A stretch of 29,239 bases of DNA from a virus: positions 1-29,239 of IMG/VR virus record IMGVR_UViG_3300041955_001686, one strand, 5' to 3'. Below the pieces are notes generated by a model. The model did no database searches and was not told where the DNA came from. It saw only the letters and a list, made by a program, of their open reading frames with translations. A program made the position numbers and the translations under genes. This document shows positions 16,801 to 23,526 of the stretch, piece after piece (within the stretch, counting starts at the first letter, position 1; each line of letters begins with the position of its first letter).

Positions 16801-18266
16801 AGCTGCCGGTGAACGAGTTCAGCGCCACTGGCGCGGGTGCGCCCGGAATTGGATCGATCTCACAGTCCACGACGGGCGGATCGTTGCCGGCCAACGTGAC
16901 GCTGCGCGTGGCCATCTGCGCCATCGATTCAAGTGGGCTTCCTTCGGCCCCGTCGAATATCGCCATCATCGGAACCTCGGCCTCTGGAACGGACACGTTC
17001 ACTTTGGAAGGCATCACCTGGCCGGCGGTCGCGGGCCTCGTTTCCTACGTGCTGTTCGTCGCGACGCAGGACGACTTGATCTGCGCGCAAGCCACCGGAA
17101 CGTTGACAGCGGGTGCGGGCAATACATACACTCCGGGATCGATCTCGTTCGGCGGACCGCTGGTACGCTCGACGTGGGCACTGCCGTCTCCGTATGGCAG
17201 CAAGGTCCGGCTGAAGGCCAAGCAGTTGATCCACGGCGGGGTCATCGGCGGGTCCATCGATAGCGTGTCCACCGGCACGCTGGTCACAGGAAGTCTACAG
17301 GGAGCGCCGCCATCCACGAATCCATCGTGGACGCCGGTGGGCCGCATCGTCTCGATCATCGGCAGGCCGGAAGGCGCCACGCCCTACTTCAGCACGAAGG
17401 TAACGTCATGGGACCAGACCACCGGCACCATCGGCGTTACTCCCGATCCCAACGGCATAGTCCAGGAGGGCGATTGCTTCGTTCTGCGGTTCAACGCCGA
17501 TGCTTCGAACACCGCAACCCCTACATCGATCACGGATTCCGGCTGCCAGAACAACGTCTACCCCAACGGCATGACGCCCGGCGCGGAGGTCGGGAACCTG
17601 GTCCGCGTGATTCAGGGCGTCTCGCGCGGGACACCGCCGCGGAAGATCGTCTCCAACACCGCGACCACCATCACGTGGGACCTCCCCATGGTCATCAACC
17701 CCGGCGACGTGTGGATCATCGAGGAACCGACGTGGCCGTACTCCTGCGACACCACCTCGCTCGACAACGGCAACCCGCTGGCGGTGACGACGATCAACAT
17801 GCCCACCAGCAATTTCGTCGATGAGACGCTAGTGATCGCGGGCTTCACGGTGGACGTGAATGGCAACGAATCGCCCGACGGCGACGCGCCGATCCGCGAG
17901 GACTGGGTGTTCGGAGCTGAAGGCCTGTCGAAAGTCGCCGGCCTGGTGTTCCAGATGCAGGGCACGCTCGGCGTGGAATCCAACGCCGCGCAACCGCTGT
18001 ATTTGAATCGCCCGGTCACTGTCGGCGATGTGAAGGGCTATGTGCAAGCCGCCCCGACCGGTTCCGGGATCACGTTCACGATCTACGTGGGCACCACTGC
18101 GTGGTTGACCTTGACCATTCCCGCCGGCCAGACCGTGGTGGTCGCCACGCCGTCTCAGATCAGCGCCCTGTCGCAGATCCCGTCCAATACGGCGGTCTCG
18201 GTCGGCATCACGGCGGTTGGGACCACATTTCCGGGAGCGAACCTCTCGCTGTTCATCTACTCGTGA
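13848..18266 (+). CDS. Giant tail hub protein: DUF2460-like + DUF2163/gpL-like + hub body + fibre-like C-terminus
   Basis: 1472 residues; ATG 13848 is the first start after an in-frame TAA at 13833. Residues about 30-135 repeat the pattern of the distal-tail protein (see 11129). Residues about 150-360 look like DUF2163/gpL-type hub sequence. They contain four cysteines, C302, C312, C334 and C344, followed by 'HGMAPYFGGH'. In lambda gpL, four cysteines in the equivalent domain bind a [4Fe-4S] cluster. The central part to about 905 resembles the hub body that forms the tube-end platform. Residues about 1008-1088 resemble a fibronectin-III module ('AICAIDSSGLPSAPSN'), and the end is beta-rich fibre-like. 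It thus joins what are often three or four genes. No peptidase motif (NlpC/P60) is seen. Function: tail tip platform and receptor-facing structure. Confidence 0.75.
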   Translation: MPDTIGRIAVPTVINSGQTFPLTTQYPFGFSVERPVIVHRFGSLDAKQEQRYYVGIGPRKFQFKHPNLNWAEANQLKAFWESMQGSWQAFTYTVPNPDGTTTGVLVTFEQTPISFEYLRTAVQVGLNFIEVVDPTQAPSYTVNSTCLRFPSTALSTALLSEVQQIVPLVHIRVRESAVADIYVSDRRVTVGGQLYLPRLIGIGEPGSDVLISQDIKGTSDNVRFTFGNGDRVMTQLANDTDLKYAEIDLCLFHVNSGILLQLWKGVIQNFTSDGTPIFPVTCSDGFFQIMNQYPERQLSRQCWKSYNDGVNCPWASRGRSAAAVTAAGGDPTSCDYYLESANGCQVHGMAPYFGGHQADPQGVVIKDDSTGFLGFGRNTVTATSIVSDTIWGLALPEIWCNSGGNPLFAFLATALMVDYRDESGYADSLGILSAGPLGGFAASMVVTNADGYRYVVAPMVDGYTWQGLKVDGNLNVTKYQPGMGLRYVTGSDPANSSTDYFSLGQGSPQVWEPNVYAAGTAACEIRIVKSTTIQPSTPDQHQMTVPIDYGMWGWTWDQNGNRTAVRGLINPFWIAVNMLLRAMGLYGDPSTGSNPAGGSGPTSFAQLATFVLPSLIVGDGSGAAEIAADQVAAILGSGVETQFQFQGIISSQKPFRDWLTEVLNCCLGFYTWEFGKLKLGCRINASAVDAYTLANSLFQSLRLTPIQAGFEHLVLSFADVAYQYQANTAEYCDKSHAAYYGRGGSPLTSQMHSVGCSSLSQALRIAATRTREEIGGVNPAEWRDARAAAWQTTLLGLGNEVGQVVSMTHPDIPGLHGTCNVTGTSVTWASGDAFDTSMNNKEVLINGVQVLITGYTTDPTYHTVTGLLLAAAPGNGTNLPFQIVTMSFRIQRWSLKKDWSVQIEGQTVTDSMYDLDVGPKPMDVVPAPLPPLFYPIPLGPAWAPYQVQAPTNDALFPGEWTFDTNQSYAQMADGSMLANLVVTGKLPVNEFSATGAGAPGIGSISQSTTGGSLPANVTLRVAICAIDSSGLPSAPSNIAIIGTSASGTDTFTLEGITWPAVAGLVSYVLFVATQDDLICAQATGTLTAGAGNTYTPGSISFGGPLVRSTWALPSPYGSKVRLKAKQLIHGGVIGGSIDSVSTGTLVTGSLQGAPPSTNPSWTPVGRIVSIIGRPEGATPYFSTKVTSWDQTTGTIGVTPDPNGIVQEGDCFVLRFNADASNTATPTSITDSGCQNNVYPNGMTPGAEVGNLVRVIQGVSRGTPPRKIVSNTATTITWDLPMVINPGDVWIIEEPTWPYSCDTTSLDNGNPLAVTTINMPTSNFVDETLVIAGFTVDVNGNESPDGDAPIREDWVFGAEGLSKVAGLVFQMQGTLGVESNAAQPLYLNRPVTVGDVKGYVQAAPTGSGITFTIYVGTTAWLTLTIPAGQTVVVATPSQISALSQIPSNTAVSVGITAVGTTFPGANLSLFIYS

Positions 18267-18351
18267 TCCAGAATCGCATAACGTTAGGCGGATTTCAGCC
18301 CGTAATCTTGTTAACGCGATACATCGCCCGAGGGGCATGGATTACCGGACC

Positions 18352-19614
18352 TCACCGCGATTCGCGCATGCGCTGGATTTGTTCCTCGGAAAACCGCAGC
18401 CACTTCCCTTTCTTCGTGTGCACGCTGCGCTCCAGCTTTACATAGTTGACCCGGTCAATATTGCGTTCATCGTGCGTCTGCAGATCAGGAGATTCCGATA
18501 GTTGTTTGATTTCTTCGAGAAGGCGTTTTTCCTCTTCGGGGTCGCGCTCGCGCTTTGGCTGCTCTTTGATCGCACGCCACGGCGGAAGATACTTATCCCA
18601 CATTCGGGTTACCAAGAAACCCGTGTCTTCCGGTGGAAAGGCCGCAAAGTTAATGAGGCCGGTTCTCAGCACTTCGTCCGGCAGCGCCGAGTAGAGCGCG
18701 TTCAGCTTCTTCAGATCTTCCTTAAAGTCGATTCCGTTGACGAAATCCTGCATCGGGCCAAGGAACAGCGGCACGATCTGGGCGTGGAAATTGTCTTTCG
18801 ACGTGAATACGGAGCAGAACGGCAGGTAATAAAGATACGCCAGATCCACGTGATGGCTTGGCTTGACATTGCGCAGCAACTGCGTCGGCAGAACGAGGCA
18901 GAAGAAAATGTTGATCGTCAGCATGAAGATGAAGTAGGGCACATGCTCGCGCAGCGGCGGCCGGCGACGCGCTATCCAATCCTGGATCACCCAATCCGCC
19001 GCTTCCGGGACACCCAGCAGATTAAGACCGAAGCGCAGCAGCCATTCCGGGTCCATGTTATCGATGATCGTGTCGGCGATCTGCTTCGCGTCTTCCAGCG
19101 TCTTCGGCTTGCGCCAGTGCCCCAGCTCGCCCATCACGGCCCTCACCATTGCATCGAAATCGACGCTTGTCAGGGACTTGCGCCATTGCTTAGCCATGTT
19201 GCGCTCGACTTCCAAAAACTCCCGTTTCGTCCAGCGCTCCAGCGCTTCCGCCTCGGGGCTTTGCCTGAACACAAACCCTTTCTTGTCGCCAAGCTGGACC
19301 GGCTCGCCGCCGGCGAGCATGACGCGGCCGTAGACTGTGCTGAGGTCGAACTGGCGGCTCAGTTCGGCGTTAAGTATGGTCATGTGATGGACGTTGGGAT
19401 AGGACTGTGATTCCGGCGTCCTATCCGCCAGTGATCCTACGAGCTGCTCCGGCGTGCTCTTGCTGCGGATGGTTTTTTCGAGGTCGGCCAGGCATTCCAC
19501 GAAGAACAGCGGCGTGATCGTAGACATGTAGAAGTTGTCCATGAGGACCGCCTCATCGAGGTTCAGGCTTTCCAGCGACGATTTGTCGAAAATCAGCGAT
19601 GGTCCCTGGGCCAT
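18352..19614 (-). CDS. PIN-like domain protein (predicted RNase, cargo)
   Basis: A 420-residue protein, - strand, between hub and tail-fibre genes. It begins 'LIFDKSSLESL' (Asp10), has 'ITPLFFVECLADL' (Glu40), and later 'HVDLAYLYYLPFC' (Asp257) with 'FTSKDNFH' (Asp274). The order Asp, Glu, Asp, Asp, each at the end of a hydrophobic strand, is the arrangement of PIN-fold nucleases, here with a large insert of about 200 residues. A very hydrophobic stretch (227-243) could be a buried helix or a membrane segment. The C-terminus (350-420) is charged and helical. A 60-base sample (18781-18840) has 29 G+C, well below the tail genes on both sides. No antitoxin gene is adjacent. The PIN assignment is my inference from spacing of acidic residues. 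Confidence 0.5.
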   Translation of the reverse strand: MAQGPSLIFDKSSLESLNLDEAVLMDNFYMSTITPLFFVECLADLEKTIRSKSTPEQLVGSLADRTPESQSYPNVHHMTILNAELSRQFDLSTVYGRVMLAGGEPVQLGDKKGFVFRQSPEAEALERWTKREFLEVERNMAKQWRKSLTSVDFDAMVRAVMGELGHWRKPKTLEDAKQIADTIIDNMDPEWLLRFGLNLLGVPEAADWVIQDWIARRRPPLREHVPYFIFMLTINIFFCLVLPTQLLRNVKPSHHVDLAYLYYLPFCSVFTSKDNFHAQIVPLFLGPMQDFVNGIDFKEDLKKLNALYSALPDEVLRTGLINFAAFPPEDTGFLVTRMWDKYLPPWRAIKEQPKRERDPEEEKRLLEEIKQLSESPDLQTHDERNIDRVNYVKLERSVHTKKGKWLRFSEEQIQRMRESR

Positions 19615-19720
19615 ATGAGCCGATTATGCATCAGTTCTTCCGGTCCACGTGATAGGTACCCCCAACGCCGACCGTCTACTACACGACTGCTGCCCTTACC
19701 CGTAAAGGCCGTCCACGGCT

Positions 19721-22700
19721 ATGGACCAAATCTACAAACTACAACCGCATCGCACGATGCACCTCCAGGGCTTTGACGACTACGGCGCGGCGGCTGCGCT
19801 GTGGGGCGCGTCGGACACCGGGTTCACCGTCTCCGGCGTCTTCCGCGATATGGCGGATTTCGCCGTGCTGGTCCTGTTCCAGAAGGACGATCCATTCGGG
19901 CACCCGCTGTTCTCGTATCTTCCCGACGGCGATCTCACGGGCCTCGTTCTCGATTTCGACGTCACCTGGCAGGGCATTCAGTCCTGGGAGTCGCTAAAGA
20001 ACGCCTGGACGGACTGGAACACGCTCGACTGCACCGTGAACGGCGTGGGTCAGAAGGTACCGTGGTTCGGCACGTCCGGTATCACGGTCACCTGCAACAC
20101 GACTGGCCGTACCGGCGCGTCGGCGACGTTCACGCTCAACCTGAACAGCCCGCAGCCGGGCGACAAGGTCACGCTCTGGTATCAGAATCAATCCTTCATC
20201 AGCCCGGCTATTTCCGCGTCGCACGCGACCACCGACCAAGCCATGTGGTGGCAGGGCAACGCCGCATATAACCACTCGGTCATCATCGGGTCGGCCACGT
20301 ACTCTTGCCTGGAGGATTCGCTGAACAGCGCGGGGGTGGCGAACAATATCGCCGGCCAAATCAACGCGTCCGATCCGAATTGCACGGCCACCACGGGCGG
20401 GACGTATGGCAACGAGATCTTCATCACATTGAAAGCCGGTGTGGCGGGGCCGATTGGGGTTTCGAGTTCCGATGGATCGGCCGCGGACACGCTGTCACAG
20501 GTCAGCGCCGCCACGATCTTGCAGTCCATCGCCCAGCAGATCAACGACGTCAATTGGGTGCAGAACGGCCCCGCAGTGCTCGCCGCCGCCGTGGTGTCGC
20601 CGAACCAGTTGGTGATTACGGCCACGCCGGGCGCCGACGGCAACATGGTGGCGTTCTACCAAACGGACAACAACAGCAGCAGCCGGCTGTACTTCACCGC
20701 AACCAACTGGAACCTGTCCGGCGGCTCTTCGGACAACGTGTCCTGGCACGTTCACATCGACTTCACGGCGCTCGGTTGGAGCAGCGTGGACAAGGTTTGG
20801 TGGACCATCGCGCCCGCGCTCCCGAACAGCCAGGCATATCAGTCAACCGAGTGGCAGATGGTCGTCACCAACTGGACGGTGACCAGCAGCCCGGCGACCA
20901 AGCGCGCGCTCAAGGTGGCTGGACCCGGGTCGGTCCGGATCGAAGAGGACAGCACGTGGGTCAACACCACCGGGTATTGGGAGGCCGCGCCAGGCAACGA
21001 CCCGGTGAACGGCGCGTTCGCCTTCTGGAGCCAGGGACGGGCGATCCGGGCGGCGGCTTCCGGTGCCAGCGTCACTATTGAGACGCATTGTCAGTACACG
21101 CACGATATCTATGTCGGCACACGCCTCGATACCACCTGCGGCATCGTGAGCGCCACGTTGGACGGCGGCGCGCCGGTAACGCTCGACTGCTACTATCCCG
21201 CGGCCACCACGTCGCAGACGCGGCGATTGCTGTTCTCCGGCGTCGCGGCGGGGCAGCACAAGGTGGTGATCACGCTCTCGGGCAATAAGAATGCGTCGAG
21301 CCAAGGCTGGTATTTCTATTTCGATTTCCTCGAATGTGCGGTGAAGAGCGACGTGCCGGGTCCGGTCGCGACGACCACCGCCGTGGGCGTGGCGACCGAT
21401 TTCGATACGGACAATACGTACAAGCTGTCGCCGGAGCGGCTGGTATGGAACGTTCAAAAGCTCGGACTGTTGGGCGAGATAGACCACTACTGCGGCGTCT
21501 TCTGGTGGAAGCAGGCGGTGGCGGCAAATCCGTCTTACCCGCAATGCACCGTCACGTTCTCTGGCAATTGGAACGACCAGGATGTCGTCTGGCTGCACAT
21601 TGGCGGCTCCGCGATCGGCAAAACGGTGTTCGGCGGGCAAGACAGCAGCAATACCATCGCGCGGCACTTTGCCAACTTCATCAACGCGATCTTCGATGGC
21701 GTCTGGGCATCGGCCACGGGCGGCGTCCTCACGATCACATCCCATTCGTTCGGCAGCGTGTGGCAGTACCACGTGTACACGGCACTGCCCAACTCGAACA
21801 CCGGCAGCGGTCACGCCACGGTGACCGGGGACCTCCAGGGTGGAACATACGGTGTGACATGGGTGATCGACCCGACCCAGACGCCGGTGCTCAACCGGGC
21901 ATTCCGCGACTGGACCACGGATTTCTTCAACCAGCTCAAGGCGAACAACTTGAGCGCCGTCTGCTCGTTTTCGCAGGAGCTAGTGCAGCCGCCGGACAAT
22001 CCTGCCGGTGGAGCCGTGTGGGTTCAACGCTTCCCCGACGGTACGGCAGTTGAAACCGCCACCGGCTTTGGGACCCTGAATAGTTCGCAGATCGCCTTCA
22101 GCTCCGGGCCGCAGAGCTACACGGCGCAGGCGCACGCCGCGATGGCAGGCTTGATGCTAGCTGCGGGGCTGACGCCCAAACTCCAGTTTGGTGAAATCCT
22201 CTGGTGGTTCCAGGCGAACGCTTCGGGCATGGCGTTTTACGATGCTGACACCCAGGCCGCAGCGCAGTCGGCGCTCGGCCGCGCGCTGGCCACTTTTCAC
22301 GCGCCGAACGACGACCCGTCGGTCAACAGCTACGCCGACGCGAACTTCCTGCGGACGCGCCTGTACAACTATGTGGCCGCGATCCAGAGCTACGTCCAAT
22401 CGCAGTGCGCGTCGGTCGTCTTCGAACTGCTGTGGCCGATGGACGTAAACGACCCGGACAACTGCAAGCTGCTGCGGTACATCAACCTGCCGTCGCAGTG
22501 GACGACACGCTCTGGCTCCGGCTTCGACACCTTCCTCATCGAGGGCTACCAATATCCGGGCATCAACCACAACCTGGATCAAGCGAGCCGATGCGCGCAG
22601 TATCCGTGGAAGGAACTCGCCTGGGACCAGGCCCACTGCCGTTACCTGATGGGCCTCTATTACGGCACGTGGCCGTGGATGCGGGAGTTCGTGAACGCCA

Positions 22701-22807
22701 GCCGCCTCGGGCTTCCGGCCATCAAACTCTGGGCCTACGACCATCTGTGCCTATTCGGATGGCCGGTGCCGTTGCCCACGAGCGACGACCGCTCGTTTAT
22801 TTACTGA
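19721..22807 (+). CDS. Large tail protein with C-terminal glycosidase-like barrel
   Basis: 1028 residues, ATG 19721, first + strand gene after the PIN-like insertion. Residues 1-690 are beta-rich, with Thr/Ser/Asn/Gly-rich blocks and repeated 'W' strands, like tail fibre or carbohydrate-binding modules. Residues about 690-1028 change character: alternating strands and helices with Glu at strand ends, 'LQFGEILWWF' (E825), 'VVFELLWPMD' (E902) and 'FLIEGYQYP' (E941). This is the look of a (beta/alpha)8 glycoside hydrolase, as in the barrel domain of gene-transfer-agent host-specificity proteins. E825 is a candidate acid/base, and E902 or E941 a candidate nucleophile. It likely degrades or binds cell-surface glycan. 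The gene is complete; the catalytic roles are inference. Confidence 0.6.
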   Translation: MDQIYKLQPHRTMHLQGFDDYGAAAALWGASDTGFTVSGVFRDMADFAVLVLFQKDDPFGHPLFSYLPDGDLTGLVLDFDVTWQGIQSWESLKNAWTDWNTLDCTVNGVGQKVPWFGTSGITVTCNTTGRTGASATFTLNLNSPQPGDKVTLWYQNQSFISPAISASHATTDQAMWWQGNAAYNHSVIIGSATYSCLEDSLNSAGVANNIAGQINASDPNCTATTGGTYGNEIFITLKAGVAGPIGVSSSDGSAADTLSQVSAATILQSIAQQINDVNWVQNGPAVLAAAVVSPNQLVITATPGADGNMVAFYQTDNNSSSRLYFTATNWNLSGGSSDNVSWHVHIDFTALGWSSVDKVWWTIAPALPNSQAYQSTEWQMVVTNWTVTSSPATKRALKVAGPGSVRIEEDSTWVNTTGYWEAAPGNDPVNGAFAFWSQGRAIRAAASGASVTIETHCQYTHDIYVGTRLDTTCGIVSATLDGGAPVTLDCYYPAATTSQTRRLLFSGVAAGQHKVVITLSGNKNASSQGWYFYFDFLECAVKSDVPGPVATTTAVGVATDFDTDNTYKLSPERLVWNVQKLGLLGEIDHYCGVFWWKQAVAANPSYPQCTVTFSGNWNDQDVVWLHIGGSAIGKTVFGGQDSSNTIARHFANFINAIFDGVWASATGGVLTITSHSFGSVWQYHVYTALPNSNTGSGHATVTGDLQGGTYGVTWVIDPTQTPVLNRAFRDWTTDFFNQLKANNLSAVCSFSQELVQPPDNPAGGAVWVQRFPDGTAVETATGFGTLNSSQIAFSSGPQSYTAQAHAAMAGLMLAAGLTPKLQFGEILWWFQANASGMAFYDADTQAAAQSALGRALATFHAPNDDPSVNSYADANFLRTRLYNYVAAIQSYVQSQCASVVFELLWPMDVNDPDNCKLLRYINLPSQWTTRSGSGFDTFLIEGYQYPGINHNLDQASRCAQYPWKELAWDQAHCRYLMGLYYGTWPWMREFVNASRLGLPAIKLWAYDHLCLFGWPVPLPTSDDRSFIY

Positions 22808-22850
22808 AGTTGCCTGCGGCTGCAACGGCACAACGTGGCCCGCTGGTTCT

Positions 22851-22870
22851 GAGCGCACTTCACAGCGCTC
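22851..22870. terminator. Hairpin between convergent genes
   Basis: GAGCGC (22851-22856) and GCGCTC (22865-22870) form a perfect 6-bp stem with an 8-base loop. The hairpin is 43 bases after the + strand tail gene stop and three bases after the - strand nuclease-like gene stop. It could stop transcription from both sides. No T tract follows on either strand, so intrinsic termination is uncertain. Confidence 0.35.
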
Positions 22871-22873
22871 GTC

Positions 22874-23401
22874 TTAGACGGCCACATCGAAGAGCAATCT
22901 TGAGATCTCGGGAATCTGAATCCCTATGTGGTTGGCTTGCTGCATTTTGACCTTCCTAAATCCACGTCTATCAGAGGCCGGGAACCGATCCAGTGGTGGC
23001 AGCGGAGAACCAAGAAGATAGTAACTGGCTGGCTCCAACGTCTCCTGGGAGTAGAGCATCCAGGCGACACACCCTCCAGGAAGTCTCCAAATGGTCTCCG
23101 CAATGTCGTAAGGAGTGTTGGGCGGGCTTCCAGACCTTGTCTTCATTTGCAGATGCCGCGTCGTGCTCGCTACAGAGAGAACGAGGTCAAATCCAAACAT
23201 GTCGACCTCAGCCCTTAGGATGTTCAGCAGACGAGGGGGTTTGCGCGTGACAAGGTGCCGCGCAAGCTCGAATAAGAAGCGGTGCTCTTGGATATTCTCG
23301 AAAAAGCGGGAGTTTTGGGCGATGAAGTCGGGACTTGGCATAGTCGGTTTATCAAAACTCGCCGGCACGGTTGAGGCGTACGGGCCAATCGAATCAATCA
23401 T
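22874..23401 (-). CDS. Small PD-(D/E)XK-like protein
   Basis: A 175-residue protein (155 if the Met at residue 21 is the start; neither start has a clear ribosome-binding site). The core reads 'RAEVDMFGFDLVLSV' (64-77) followed by 'RHLQMKTRSG' (82-91). An acidic residue before a Gly/Phe, an Asp entering a strand (D72), then a strand ending Gln-X-Lys (Q85, K87), is the pattern of PD-(D/E)XK nuclease folds, including DUF4365-type proteins. A helix with conserved-looking hydrophobics precedes it. It is 125 bases downstream of the UvrD-like gene on the same strand and may be its third operon member, or a last piece of prophage cargo. A 60-base sample (22921-22980) has 30 G+C. Nuclease activity is inferred. 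Confidence 0.5.
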   Translation of the reverse strand: MIDSIGPYASTVPASFDKPTMPSPDFIAQNSRFFENIQEHRFLFELARHLVTRKPPRLLNILRAEVDMFGFDLVLSVASTTRHLQMKTRSGSPPNTPYDIAETIWRLPGGCVAWMLYSQETLEPASYYLLGSPLPPLDRFPASDRRGFRKVKMQQANHIGIQIPEISRLLFDVAV

Positions 23402-23477
23402 ATAGGATCGTGAGTGCTCTCGACCAGGTGGGGTACGCGCGGAGAGGTAGTTGGAACCATGGTTTCCGGGGGGAGCC

Positions 23478-23517
23478 AGCCTGCGCGCAGACCCGCGCCC
23501 AGGCTTTCAAACTGGGC
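23478..23517. repeat. Overlapping palindromes downstream of the UvrD-like gene
   Basis: Two stems share bases and cannot form together. AGCCTGCGCGC (23478-23488) pairs with GCGCCCAGGCT (23495-23505) with one mismatch and a 6-base loop. GCCCAG (23497-23502) pairs with CTGGGC (23512-23517). They lie 10-50 bases past the UvrD-like stop on the - strand, ahead of the nuclease-like gene. This could be a processive terminator, an attenuator or a REP-like palindromic repeat. No T tract follows on either strand. Confidence 0.4.
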
Positions 23518-23526
23518 CCGCCTTTG

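Noticed and set aside
18284-18290. GTTAGGC, resembling an integron attC core
   Set aside because: A single short match with no paired core site, no attC-like stem around it and no integrase in the window. It is most likely chance.
18886-18936. Transmembrane segment in the PIN-like protein
   Set aside because: One hydrophobic run (residues 227-243) with Pro and Asn around it could equally be a buried core helix, so it is not called as a membrane anchor.
22809-22826. GTTGC/GCAAC stem right after the tail gene stop
   Set aside because: Only 5 bp with an 8-base loop and no T tract, weaker than the hairpin at 22851-22870.
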